Source: Tritrichomonas foetus (lineage: Eukaryota; Parabasalia; Tritrichomonadida; Tritrichomonadidae). From it: a stretch of 64,000 bases of DNA. Positions 19,341 to 29,472 of this stretch are shown one piece after another (the stretch's first letter is position 1; the number at the start of each line of letters is the position of its first letter). The notes under the pieces were generated by a model. That model searched no databases. It was not told the DNA's origin and saw only the letters and a list, made by a program, of their open reading frames with translations. Location of the stretch: assembly GCA_001839685.1 (NCBI GenBank), contig MLAK01000493.1, forward strand, positions 1-64,000. Reading direction: 5' to 3'. The position numbers and the translations under genes were made by a program.

Positions 19341-20525
19341 TTATGTTCTCGGCTCACCAGGCTTAAAATAGTATCTTTTTCTTCCTCTATAACAAAATCC
19401 TTCTCTTCGCGCCTGCTTTTCTGAGTCAGGCATTAAATAATCCATAATATCAATATGATGCAAATTCGAAGCAAGTGCCCGAGGAGTCATTCCACCACAA
19501 TCTCTAAGTTTCTTTTTTGCTCCAGCTGCTACTAGTTCACGTGCAGCCTCTTTACTATTACTTATAACCGCAATGTGAAGTGCTGTTCTGCTGTCGTGAT
19601 CTTTCACATCAAGATTCATGTTTGTTCTTGCTAATGCGTTAATTATTTCACCATTTCCACGATCAGCTGCAATGTGGAGTGCGTTCCATGAATCTTGCCC
19701 TATTATTGTTGGATCAGCTCCATGAGCTAATAAATAATGAACAACATCAGAATGATTATTCATAGTTGCAAAAATTAGGGGAGTTTGATTTTTAATAGTT
19801 ACTGAATTAACATCAACACCTTTTTGAATACATATCTTCATCATTTGGAAATTACCATTAAAACAGCTCCAATGTAAACAGTTTTCTTTTTGTGAATTTG
19901 ATGATTTTGGATTTCCGCCGTTTCTTAGTAAACTTTGAAAGATATCAAATTTGTCACATTTTGCAGCAAACAAAATTGGCGTCCATCCGGTTTCACTTTC
20001 TGTTTGAGCTAAGTTATCTAAAGTCAATAGAAAATCTACAAGCTCGCAACTTCCTCTTTGTGCTGCAAAATGAAGAGGGGTAAATTTGCTGTTATCTGTC
20101 ATTTTAAGATTATGATTTTGTGAAACAATCCATTGTGCAAGAATAAGATTATCAAACATAGCTGCATAATGAAGAATATTTCTGCCTGATGAGTCAACAG
20201 CTGTCATATCAGCTCCTTGTGATTGCAGAAGCTTTAATATCGGAATTTGATTACAGGCAGCTGCAAAATGAATCGGCTGTCTCCCTTTTGCATCAGTAAT
20301 TGTCAAATTGGATCGATGAATAAGAAGTGCAGAAATACATTTAGTTGCTTCAAGATAAATTGCAATTGCAATCAATGGAGCAGAATCATGTAATAATGGT
20401 GGAGCATCAACGCCTTGAAGAGAAAGTTGAATATCTGTTTTATTATTTAGTTCTAATATTGTAGATAATACATCTGGTTTATCATCAACAAGGGATAAGA
20501 ATATCTCTTTTTCTTCTCGATTCAT
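19341..20525 (-). CDS. Ankyrin-repeat protein, 394 aa
   Basis: From about residue 40 to 365 the product is a run of roughly ten ankyrin repeats, recognisable from repeated core words such as PIHFAAACNQIPILKLL, TPLHFAAQRGSCELVDFLL, NALHIAADRGNGEIINAL and TALHIAVISNSKEAARELV. It ends in a short basic, aromatic tail (RRGRKRYYFKPGEPRT-like). Ankyrin arrays are protein-binding scaffolds; the partner is unknown. The predicted frame can be extended to a GTG at 20552, but the first ATG is at 20525 and is preferred. It is divergent from the MYCBP-like gene. Confidence 0.85.
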   Translation of the reverse strand: MNREEKEIFLSLVDDKPDVLSTILELNNKTDIQLSLQGVDAPPLLHDSAPLIAIAIYLEATKCISALLIHRSNLTITDAKGRQPIHFAAACNQIPILKLLQSQGADMTAVDSSGRNILHYAAMFDNLILAQWIVSQNHNLKMTDNSKFTPLHFAAQRGSCELVDFLLTLDNLAQTESETGWTPILFAAKCDKFDIFQSLLRNGGNPKSSNSQKENCLHWSCFNGNFQMMKICIQKGVDVNSVTIKNQTPLIFATMNNHSDVVHYLLAHGADPTIIGQDSWNALHIAADRGNGEIINALARTNMNLDVKDHDSRTALHIAVISNSKEAARELVAAGAKKKLRDCGGMTPRALASNLHHIDIMDYLMPDSEKQARREGFCYRGRKRYYFKPGEPRT

Positions 20526-20771
20526 TTTCTTGTGGAATTTTGCATTGAGCACGTTTAAAAATTATATTCAATTTTTTCTTACCTTTTCCTTCGGAATCTG
20601 ACCATATATGAATGTAAATATTTGAATAATAATTGCTAATTTATTTGGTCGATAAATTTATTTAATATAAACTTTTTTAATGTATATTTGATCATTAATT
20701 GATAGGATATAACCATTTAATAACTGAAACGAGTTTTTACTTTTTATTAATTACGTTTATTTACTCAAAAG

Positions 20772-21080
20772 ATGGAAAAGAGACGCGAACAGTTCAAGCG
20801 ATATCTTGACGATAAAAAGGTCATGGACCAACTCTCCAAAATCGTTGTTTCATTATACGAAAGACCCGACAGGCCAGTTGACCCACTAATCTACATTCAA
20901 GATTATTTCTCACTCGATAAGGGCGATCTCGATATGCCAACGATACGCGCAGACAATATAAAACTTGCAAAGCGCCTTGAAGAACTCAAAGCAAAACTTG
21001 CTGCCCTAGAAAAGAAGCAAGCCGCCACAAAATCTGCTCAGCAGACTCAACGAGCAGAAGAGGGAGCCGAGGCAGCATAA
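20772..21080 (+). CDS. MYCBP: MYCBP (AMY-1)/FAP174-like protein
   Basis: The 102-aa product matches the MYCBP family in length and layout. An N-terminal part (KRREQFKRYLDDKKVMDQLS, then VVSLYERPDRPVDPL) corresponds to the conserved start of MYCBP, and a C-terminal coiled coil (about 62-90) follows. In algae the orthologue FAP174 is an axonemal protein that binds AKAP-like partners, and animal MYCBP also binds AKAPs, so a flagellar role is plausible in a flagellate. The last 15 residues are Ala/Gln/Glu-rich. The ATG is the first, with TCAAAAG just upstream and an ACCATATATGAAT word 171 bp upstream. Confidence 0.85.
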   Translation: MEKRREQFKRYLDDKKVMDQLSKIVVSLYERPDRPVDPLIYIQDYFSLDKGDLDMPTIRADNIKLAKRLEELKAKLAALEKKQAATKSAQQTQRAEEGAEAA

Positions 21081-21612
21081 ATATGTGTCATTAAACTGTT
21101 GTTTTATTTCTAAAGTAGTTTTTGGTTCATTTTTTTGTATTTCATTGTCTTTTTTGGAGACTCGCATAAAAATTGGTTTGCACATTAATCCATTCTTTGG
21201 CCGTTTTCAATATTCACTTTCTTTATTCTTACTTTCTTTATTCTTACTTTCTTTATTCTTGCTTTCTTCATTCTTGCTTTCTTTCTTCATAATTTTTTTA
21301 ATTGCATTCATCCCACACAGTATCTAAGGTCTTTTTTGGATTAGATGCGGCCAAAAATACTATTTCATGAAATCATTTTCATCTAAGAAAAAATAATGTT
21401 TAAAAATTAAAACAAAACAAAATCTTAAAAACGAAAGATAGAAATTTGGAATAATTTCCTTTAAAAAATAAATAAAATAAAATAGATAAAAAAATTCAAT
21501 GAAAATAAAACCGATCTATCCATAAAAATCATTTTTCTTCACTTAAACAAAACATTTACATATTTATCTTAACAAAAGAAATAAAAAATAAAAACATAAA
21601 AAAGATGAAAAA
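21081..21612. other. Intergenic region between convergent genes
   Basis: This 530-bp region holds the 15-bp polypyrimidine repeat at 21215-21290 and then A-rich sequence. The small open frame across the repeat encodes only Leu/Phe/Ser low-complexity sequence and is not taken as a gene. Confidence 0.5.
21215..21290 (+). repeat. Polypyrimidine tandem repeat, 15-bp unit
   Basis: About five imperfect copies of ACTTTCTTTATTCTT follow one another. All are pyrimidine-rich on the plus strand. It lies downstream of the MYCBP-like gene and about 320 bp from the 3' end of the converging kinase. Confidence 0.85.
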
Positions 21613-22998
21613 TTATGGTGGCTTTCTTGGACTTTGTGGTAAATCAATTGTTCTTTTGACTGCCACTGGCCGAGATAGCCTTCTTGCCGCAATTTGGACT
21701 GGCGCAGGAACCTGCATAACTCTCAATCCACCTTTATTTGCATTATTTATGTCGTTATTGATCACATTATTTTGAGGATTGTTGACTAATCCAGGACTGG
21801 GTGAATTTTGTCGCATGAAATCATTCATTGTTTGTTGTTTCTCAGTCAGAGATTGTCTCCTTTGTGCGTTATTCATATTAGTGAATGATACTTTCATAGT
21901 CTGAGGTATTGGACTATTGAAATTAAATGAAAATTTGAGATTAGATCCTTGCTGGACAGGTGCGTTAGTTTGGAGCTTCTGCATGAGATCTTTCATTTGC
22001 TCAGTTGACTTCTGCTTTGTTAGTTGTCTATAAATTGCAGTCAACTCATTGAATTCATTCGTCAATATAGATTGATATAAAGAGCGAGTATCTACACCAT
22101 ATTTATTGATTTTATCAACAATTTCCTTATCAATAGATATTGGTAAATGTGTAGATTCTTTTAAGCGTAATTGTAGTAATGATATATATTCACTTTGTGA
22201 GAACCAAACGTGTTCTTTGATGCCATCTATCGATATTCTATTTTCAGGATCTTTGCACAGAATTTTTTTGAGGAGATCAACTAACGGCTGCGACATAAAA
22301 GGTGGAAAGTGAAGATCAGTGTATATAATTTTCTGGAGAAGCCTTTGCGTATTTGTATCGTCGTACGGAAGCTGTCCAGCCACCATTGAAAATAGCAAAA
22401 TTCCAGAGCTCCAAATATCTGCCGCATTTGTGTATGGCTGTCCTTTAATCATTTCTGGTGCTGCGTAAGCTGGTGAACCGCATGCAGTATTCAATTTCGG
22501 ATTCTGTTGAGAAAATACATTTGATAGGCCAAAGTCGATGATTCTAATGTTTCCGTATTTATCAAGAAGAACATTTTCGGCTTTCAAATCTCGATGGGCG
22601 ACAAATTTCTCCTTATGGAGATATTCAAGCACGCAAATAATTTGGGAGAAATACCGTCTAGCTTGCGGTTCTGAAATTCTGCCGTGGTTGTTAATAAAAT
22701 CTAGCATGTTTCCATTTTCAACGTATTCTATTACTAAATAATAATATTTCTCGTCTTCAAGAAATTCGAAAAATTCGGCGATGAAGGGATGGGTAAGTTG
22801 CTTGAGGAGAGAAACTTCACGTTGGAATCGAGTTTGTGAGTCGACTGATTCGAGACTTTGTTTATTTACGATTTTGATAGCAACGCGCATTTTTGTTAAC
22901 TCGTGGTAGGCCAGCCAGACCTGTGCAAATGCACCGCTGCCTATTTGCTGGATAAAGATATATTTGCCAACTTTATTTCCGGGATTAAAAGCACTCAT
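21613..22998 (-). CDS. CAMKL-family protein kinase, intronless paralogue
   Basis: The 461-aa product is a close paralogue of the spliced kinase at 15991-18104. The kinase domain has GSGAFAQVW, K42, HRDLKAEN (D137), DFG (D155) and an uninterrupted GSPAYAAPEMIKG activation segment. The UBA-like region follows (IDKEIVDKINKYGVD onwards), then a Gln/Asn-rich linker and the shared tail QVPAPVQIAARRLSRPVA. The linkers have diverged (Gly/Pro-rich in one, Asn-rich in the other) while the kinase and the tail have not. There is no intron where the paralogue has one. It may act in the same pathway with different regulation; this is inference. The start is the first ATG. Confidence 0.93.
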   Translation of the reverse strand: MSAFNPGNKVGKYIFIQQIGSGAFAQVWLAYHELTKMRVAIKIVNKQSLESVDSQTRFQREVSLLKQLTHPFIAEFFEFLEDEKYYYLVIEYVENGNMLDFINNHGRISEPQARRYFSQIICVLEYLHKEKFVAHRDLKAENVLLDKYGNIRIIDFGLSNVFSQQNPKLNTACGSPAYAAPEMIKGQPYTNAADIWSSGILLFSMVAGQLPYDDTNTQRLLQKIIYTDLHFPPFMSQPLVDLLKKILCKDPENRISIDGIKEHVWFSQSEYISLLQLRLKESTHLPISIDKEIVDKINKYGVDTRSLYQSILTNEFNELTAIYRQLTKQKSTEQMKDLMQKLQTNAPVQQGSNLKFSFNFNSPIPQTMKVSFTNMNNAQRRQSLTEKQQTMNDFMRQNSPSPGLVNNPQNNVINNDINNANKGGLRVMQVPAPVQIAARRLSRPVAVKRTIDLPQSPRKPP

Positions 22999-25307
22999 TT
23001 AAAGTTGACCAAATAAAGATTTTTATGGGAAACTTTTTGAATCGTCATCCAACTTTTGTTTACGACTTTAGCTAATTTTCTGAGAACAAAACTTTTTGTG
23101 ACATACTGAATTAAATGAATTATTTATAAAATAATCACACAATATTGCCTTACGATTTTTCAGAATCATTCAAATTGACAAAAATTCACAGTTGGTGATT
23201 ATTAGGAAACAATTTTCATCATCAAAATAATACTCTTCTATCATAGGCATGGAACGGTGAAGTAATTTGGTTGAGAAAAATTTGCGATTTCAAAACTCAT
23301 CGGTTATTTCAAAATACACAAATTAATTTAACATTTATCACCATGTTTATTTGAAAATTACGTCATTAAACTAATTTTTAAGCATAATTATATTAATGCT
23401 ATGATAATAATTATAAAAATATGAGAATAATATCATTTTATTCTAGGGTAATTCGATAATCAAATATTTCATCGAGTCTTGAAATATTTCTATGCGATTT
23501 ACGAAATCATCTCAAAATTCATGAACATTCATGAATAGATTCTGCGGGAAAAGTTGTGGATAAATCTCTTTTAAAATCATTCAAAATTTGAATCAATATA
23601 CGCAAAAAAATCTATTCATATTATTCACTCAAAAAATTAATAAAAAACAATCAAAATAAAAATATTTCCCAGCATAAAATAGATTTTGAATGTCATTTTC
23701 TTTTTGAAAGTTGTTGGATTAGACAACTTGGATACATTTCTATAAAGTGTTATGAATTTTTTAGATATAAACATGTTTGAAAAGCAGAAATGAGGCAGCT
23801 CTCTTCGGGATTGATTACACAAAAATATGGTTATAATTAATTATGGATTGAGTGGAATGAATGGCTCCTTTCAATTTTATGATGACAGAAATAAATCGTT
23901 TTGTGGCGCATGTTTGTATTTGGATCATATAAACGATGAAAATACACTCAATTCCTTCTATTTATTCATTTTGAGTCAATAAATGTCAAATTAATACCAA
24001 TGATTGGCCAAAAAAAGGTAAAAAATAAATTCAATGCATCGAACAAATAATCACATAATTAATAATAAATGTTGAAATTCCACGATAATATGAGATACCA
24101 TAATAAGTGATAGTAAAAATCAATTTTCCCTCTATCTTAGTGGTAACAGAGATGCCTATCGAAATAGCTCAATTAGGCGCATATCATATTTTGCTATTTT
24201 TTTTAAGGATTGACATCTATCGTTTGGTCGATTTTGAGATGCATATTGAAATTCTGATATTTTTGTTAACTTTTTAATGCACCTCTATGAATTTAATCGG
24301 CGGTTAATGGTGAAATACATCTGACCTTTCGTCTGATCATCAAATATTTAATCACTGAGAAGTGATTAAATTTCAACAGCGTGACCATTTCATTTTTTTC
24401 TAAACATGTTTCGGTCATTAGATACACTAATAGATGAATGATATAATGAACCAAAGAAACTTGTAATATGAAGCTGTGGTTTCGAAAAAAATTGCAAGTA
24501 TAATAAACCGCCAAAAATTCTGAAGTGGAATTTTCATTCCTAAGTAAAGATAAGTTATCACTCTTTTCAACATAAAACTTCTTCTCTGACAAAAACATTT
24601 CCTTGTTAAAAATTCCAAATCCTGTGTAGAAGAAAAAAAATGATATTTGCATTAAACTGAACTTTTCATCAAAATCCTCTCATAGAATTCTCTCAAACTT
24701 GTACAATTATAGTATGATTCCATCTCCTTCAAAAGACCACAATTGGAGAATAATCTATCGTGGTTCTCGAGTTAAGTCTTTTTATCACTAAATTGATGAA
24801 AAAAGGGAATCAAAAGGAGCATTTTTAAATAAAATAGCAGATCTTCAAAAGAAATACACTAATGATAGAATGAAAAACATAGGAACCAGTAAAAAAATGA
24901 AACAATTAACTGATCAAGCTATTCAATATCAAAAAAATCCGAAAGCTTCAAACAATCAAGATTGCAAACGTTTGTCTGATTACTTCTATAAAAAAGAAAA
25001 ACCTTAAGATTTAGAAGATCATTTTATTTTTTCGGCGATAATTTATCTACAATAGTTTCCCAACCGGAAAAAATTGTTCGATCAATTATTAGGATAGCAT
25101 ATTCAAAATTTCAAAGACCAGTCATCTATTTTTCAATGTTAGTGTACCATTTATAAATGGTTCACAAAAACTTGATAGATATGCAAAGAATTCTGTATAT
25201 GAGTATCAGAATAGCATTGAAAAAATTGTAGTATCATATCGAAGCATTGATAATTGTGGGAATAGGATTATCCTTTATATTCAAACTCGAAAATTTTCAT
25301 TTGAAAA
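22999..25307. other. 2.3-kb AT-rich region with decayed coding sequence
   Basis: No intact gene is visible. Small open frames at 23637-23822 and 24293-24652 are Phe/Ile-rich and not convincing. There is a perfect 11-bp hairpin stem around 24346-24371 and a lysine-rich coding-like remnant at 24792-25007. Confidence 0.5.
24792..25007 (+). pseudogene. Lysine-rich coding remnant without a start
   Basis: A 71-codon open frame bounded by stops encodes a polar Lys/Gln/Asp/Asn-rich sequence (KGAFLNKIADLQKKYTNDR, later NNQDCKRLSDYFYKKE) with no ATG until codon 27. The surrounding frames are also partly coding-like but broken by stops. It looks like the remains of a larger gene or mobile element. I do not recognise the family. 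Confidence 0.3.
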
Positions 25308-26117
25308 ATGTCGAGTGGAGATCTCGTCAAAGATATGAAAGAATTCACAATCAATGCCATGTTTACTGATGGATCCAAGCGGACTTATTCGATAAAGCGA
25401 TCATTTACAGTATCCGACTTAATTTCCAATATTTCGAATGATGAAACAGTCACAATACCGCCTGATAGGACAGTTGCTATCATTTACAGAGGACGTATTC
25501 TCAAACCAACAGATATTTGGTCGGCAATTGAAACCAATTTAGACGATTTTTCTGTTCAAGTATGTTTTCGGGTTTCTCAAACGGCTTCTCAGCGACCACA
25601 AATTCAGGAATTACGTGGATTTGATAGGCTTCAGCGAATGAATTACACAAGTGAGCAGATTGCCGAAATTAGACAGAATTTTCATCAAATGCACGGAACT
25701 GTCAACGATCCAGCAGAATCACGGCTAGACGCAGAAGATGAATGGTTTCCGGTTATTTTCAATCAAGAGAACCCCCTCGACGCTTTTAATATCAATCTCA
25801 ATAATCTTCCAGGCAACGCCTCAAATGCGAACAATAACAATCGGAGAAACTTTTTGGCGCCAATTACTAATATTAACGCCAATAACGAAAATCACCTTCC
25901 TCCAAATCCAATCGTTGGCGATATCGGGGACGAGGCCCAAGAATCGTCGGCAATGATGCAACTTTTCATTGGATTCATTCTCGGCCTTGTTTTTGGTATT
26001 TTGTCATTTTTGGTGGTTTTGGTCAATTTACGAGATAAGCATATGATGATAGGAATTCTTATTGGGCTTGGTGGGAACTTCCTTCTTTCATTCTTTTACG
26101 GATACCCTTTCTTTTGA
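25308..26117 (+). CDS. Ubiquitin-like ER membrane protein, Dsc3 (DUF2407)-like
   Basis: The 269-aa product has an N-terminal ubiquitin-like fold (about 10-90, including VAIIYRGRILKPTDIW), then the sequence ELRGFDRLQ...TSEQIAEIRQNF (about 101-125), which resembles the GFDRL..GF..EEI..LR.QF core of DUF2407, the Dsc3 family. An Asn-rich linker leads to two closely spaced C-terminal membrane helices (about 217-239 and 246-266). In fungi Dsc3 is a subunit of a Golgi/endosomal E3 ligase complex, and TMUB proteins in animals are built similarly and act in ER-associated degradation. A role in membrane-protein ubiquitination is therefore likely. TCATTTG at 25297-25303 places an initiator 9 nt before the ATG. 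Confidence 0.75.
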   Translation: MSSGDLVKDMKEFTINAMFTDGSKRTYSIKRSFTVSDLISNISNDETVTIPPDRTVAIIYRGRILKPTDIWSAIETNLDDFSVQVCFRVSQTASQRPQIQELRGFDRLQRMNYTSEQIAEIRQNFHQMHGTVNDPAESRLDAEDEWFPVIFNQENPLDAFNINLNNLPGNASNANNNNRRNFLAPITNINANNENHLPPNPIVGDIGDEAQESSAMMQLFIGFILGLVFGILSFLVVLVNLRDKHMMIGILIGLGGNFLLSFFYGYPFF

Positions 26118-26620
26118 TATTTTAAGGTTATTTGCAATCTTTTTTGAAGAAAGATAAATATATGTTTGTGCGTTGAATTATTTTGTTTCTTAAATGTGAT
26201 TTCAATATCACCTATTGATAATAATATTAAAATAGTATGTTTTTTTTTATCTCAACTATGCTTTTTTTCACATAAGTCAACATCACGCAGCTATCTCATT
26301 CTTGAGTCACGAAAATTTTGAAAATAATAACATTCATCAATTGTTCATGAATCAAAAAATAAAAATAAATAAATAAATGAATCCCTTGAAGATATCGATA
26401 AATTAAAAATAGCATTAATTCATGAAGTTATTCAAATCTGAAAAAACCTTAGACTATTAATTGAATATTTTTAATTTGACATACGAGCTTATTGAATATT
26501 AGTCGTCTAATACAATCAACTCAATCTGATGACCTGACAAAATATTTCACCATAAATTGACATGAAGCAGTTTATAATTAATTTCCCCTTTTCATATTTT
26601 TTTCTTTATTAAATTTCCCC
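26118..26620. other. AT-rich intergenic region
   Basis: No gene is seen between the Dsc3-like gene and the phosphatase. TTTCATATTTTT near 26595 may be the initiator for the phosphatase, and ACCATAAAT near 26550 is a short form of the upstream word found at other genes here. Confidence 0.4.
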
Positions 26621-27535
26621 ATGTCCGACGTTGATGCATGGATCGAACAGCTCCGAAGCGGCAAGCGCTTAGAAGAAGAGCAAATTACATCGTTGTTTTC
26701 CCAATTGATGGATGTTTTATATCAAGAAGGTACGATTCACCCTCTCCCACTTCCAATTACAATATGCGGAGATATTCACGGTCAACTTTATGATTTATTC
26801 GAACTTTTCAGAGTTTCCGGTGGAGTTGAAAACAACCGTTACTTATTCCTCGGAGATTACGTTGATCGCGGCTATTATTCACTCGAGACATTTTCATATC
26901 TCGCGGCACTCAAACTCCGCTATCCAGACAAAATCTATTTGCTCAGAGGCAACCACGAATGTCGCCAGGTCAACCAGCTTTACGGATTCTACGACGAATG
27001 TGTCAATTTTTATGGTCATGCTGGACTTTGGCGTATGTGTAATGAAGTTTTTGATCTTCTTCCAATTGGCGCTGTCATTGCAAATCGCATTTTCTGCGTC
27101 CATGGAGGTCTTTCCCCAGAAATCAAATTAATTGAGCAAGTTCCACTTTTTGAAAGACAAGATGAACTTCCTTCAAGTGGTGCTCTTGCTGACCTTACAT
27201 GGAGTGACCCAGAAGAAATTACAGGATGGGCTGTCAACCAACGTGGTGCAGGATGGCTCTTCGGCACACAACCAACACACGAATTCTGCCAAAATAATAA
27301 GATCGATCTAATTTGTCGCGCTCACCAGCTTGCAATGAGTGGTTATCAATACCACTTTGGAGAACAGCAACTCGTTACCGTATGGTCTGCACCCAATTAC
27401 ATGTATCGATCCGGAAATGATGCGAGTGTTCTCAAAATCGACGAAAACTTCAATCGCCAGTTTGTTATCTTCAAGGCAGTTCCAGATGATCAGCGCGTCA
27501 TCCCAGATGAGGCCGCCCCGCACTATTTCGCTTAA
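26621..27535 (+). CDS. PP2A/PP4/PP6-family phosphatase catalytic subunit
   Basis: The 304-aa product is a full-length phosphoprotein phosphatase of the PP2A group. The metal and catalytic motifs are intact: GDIHG (D51, H53), GDYVDRG (D79), GNHE (N111, H112), and later RAHQLAMSGY and SAPNYMYR. The N-terminal DVDAWIEQLRSGK and the GWAVNQRGAGWLFG loop look most like PP4. The C-terminus is odd: PP2A, PP4 and PP6 end in YFL, and the terminal leucine is carboxymethylated, but this protein ends PHYFA. The normal methylation site is thus absent, which could change regulatory-subunit choice. The ATG is the first in frame. A B56-type subunit is encoded at 53413-55203, but whether it partners this catalytic subunit is unknown. 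Confidence 0.93.
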   Translation: MSDVDAWIEQLRSGKRLEEEQITSLFSQLMDVLYQEGTIHPLPLPITICGDIHGQLYDLFELFRVSGGVENNRYLFLGDYVDRGYYSLETFSYLAALKLRYPDKIYLLRGNHECRQVNQLYGFYDECVNFYGHAGLWRMCNEVFDLLPIGAVIANRIFCVHGGLSPEIKLIEQVPLFERQDELPSSGALADLTWSDPEEITGWAVNQRGAGWLFGTQPTHEFCQNNKIDLICRAHQLAMSGYQYHFGEQQLVTVWSAPNYMYRSGNDASVLKIDENFNRQFVIFKAVPDDQRVIPDEAAPHYFA

Positions 27536-29472
27536 CTGCGTGCGAGCGTGCCCAAACTGAGCAATTGATGAAAATTATCTAGAATGGCTACGAGTGATAA
27601 AAATATTTCTTTTCAATAAAATCTTTATTTATTTTATTTTATTATTTTGAAAATTCCCTTTTTTGGTAAAGAGCTTACATGAACATTAAAGTCAAATTAA
27701 GCCTTGACCAAGTTAACCAGTTCAGCCCTTAACCGTTAGCCTTTTCAAAGTAAACCTCAATATTTGTTAACCAAAACCCAGAATACGGTTCAAAGCATGA
27801 TTTTCTCTATGCATACATGATGTTGCTTCTGGTGGTAGTCATTTGCTATGCACTCATTATTTTAACCATTTCTTTACTCGGCTCTGAAAGAGATAGATTG
27901 GCAATTACTCTTCTTTGATTACTTTTATCTGCTCCAAACAATCCCATTTCAAGAATCAGAAGCTGATATCTTGAGTAAGACGGTAAAAAATTTAGAATTA
28001 CATTTCTATAAACACAGTCATCAATAAAATAATCGGTTAGGTGGCATTTACAATTGTCAATTATAAGCATGACCTCTCTGTGATTGTTAAATTTCTATCT
28101 TCTTTCGGTGAGTTCTGGAAAGGATTTTTCCTTTGCCCAGTAGGAAAACAACTAAGATAAGATCAACCTATTTTCTATGAAAGCGAAAGTGACACTGTCA
28201 CCATTAATCGCATGAAATAATCATTCTTATCAATTTTTTCCCTTTAATGCTCCAATAATGGCTTCAAGCTATCGCCATCTGCTGATACACAGGCGATCAT
28301 TGTTGTTCTTTTGACTTGACGATCTGTTGGGAAATAGATCATATTTTTTACGTAATTAGATAGAACTACACATGGTGTCTCTCTCGAGTCGTGATAAGGC
28401 TTCATCCCTGTCTCGCCTCCGTTAAACAGGTTGGCAACAGAGATATCTTTAATTTCTCCTTCAATGATTTCAAAATAGCTAGTGATATCCTCTGAGCTGA
28501 TCTTATTTCTTTCATGGTCTAACAATTTACCAGTGACCACTTATAAGTGCTCATTTTACTTTAAAACAAACCATAGTGAATCCATGGGGACATCTTTGTG
28601 AAAGTTCGTTTTAATGAATCGCAGAATATGCTCATGTATAATTGGCTTTTACTTCAGGATATTTACCATGATCTCTTCAATGATGGTGTCGATTTCTTCT
28701 AAGTTGTCCAGAAAGAAACATCAAATATAAACCTTCTTGTCCAAAAAGAAAGCTTTAAATTCATGATTGCTTTAAACCATATTGAAATTGACCTCAGATA
28801 TAAGGATATCTCATAATTACCATGAATATATTTAATACATAAGTGGTAAAACGAGAGAATTTAACGTACGTATTTTTTAAAAATATCATTGTTTGTGAGG
28901 GCCCTCATCTTAAGCAATGGAGAATGCAGATAGCACTTCATATGCCAGTCAGCAATGTAAAAGTGGTACAATTAAATGAATGATAGCACTTCTTCAAGTG
29001 ATTGCGACCTTTTAAAAAATAGTTTATCAGAAGCAATTTGCACTGACAGAAATTAAAAGGAATTTTTTTGTCAGATATCCTCTCCACTCCGCTAAATTGG
29101 AAAGGAAAAGGCTCATTAAAGGTGATTTAACAATAAAATGTATTAATCCTAGCTCTATTTTTAACAATTAACTGAGGAATTGTATCTTAAATTTAGTGAA
29201 CACGTTAAATGATGAAAGCTCTCACGGATTTATGAGAGACCTATGTGTTTTAAATTAATTACCAAAGTTTGGCTATTTCACACAATCCTATCTTTACATT
29301 AACATATCTCCTCTAAAATAAATTTACACCTTCAACAAAAACCGTTGGAGAGCAATTTCAATAGGCGGTCAAAAATTCAAAACAAAAATAAAATTGTCAA
29401 TTCAATTTCGAAACAATTCGCTTCAATTTCTGCAAATTTTCGCGAAAAATTGTGAATGATTCAATTTTCGAA
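27536..29472. other. Intergenic region dominated by a decayed transposon
   Basis: The 1.9-kb gap between the phosphatase and MOK contains the transposase remnant at about 27846-28707 and otherwise AT-rich sequence. I could not define terminal inverted repeats. Near its right end, TCAATTT at 29461-29467 is an initiator-like element for MOK. Confidence 0.5.
27846..28707 (-). pseudogene. Decayed pogo/Tigger-type DDE transposase
   Basis: On the minus strand, several pieces in N-to-C order resemble a pogo/Tigger transposase. These are an N-terminal helical part (EEIDTIIEEIM, ILRFIKTNFH), then ISSEDITSYFEIIEGEI, then SVANLFNGGETGMKPYHDSRE, then TDRQVKRTTMIACVSADGDS, then VMLIIDNCKCHLTDYFIDD, ending with LPSYSRYQLLILEMGLFGADK. 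In-frame stops occur before GKLLDHE, the frame changes between about 28240 and 28080, and the first catalytic Asp of the usual N-x-DETG motif is Gly here (NGGETG). The second Asp (IIDNC) remains. The copy cannot encode an active enzyme. Ends and target duplication are not defined. Confidence 0.85.

Noticed and set aside
21085..21327. 80-codon Leu/Phe/Ser frame after the MYCBP-like gene
   Set aside because: It is a reading of the polypyrimidine repeat and lacks protein-like character.
24293..24652. 119-codon minus-strand frame in the gene desert
   Set aside because: Phe/Ile/Leu-rich with no domain, signal or initiator of the right kind; probably chance.
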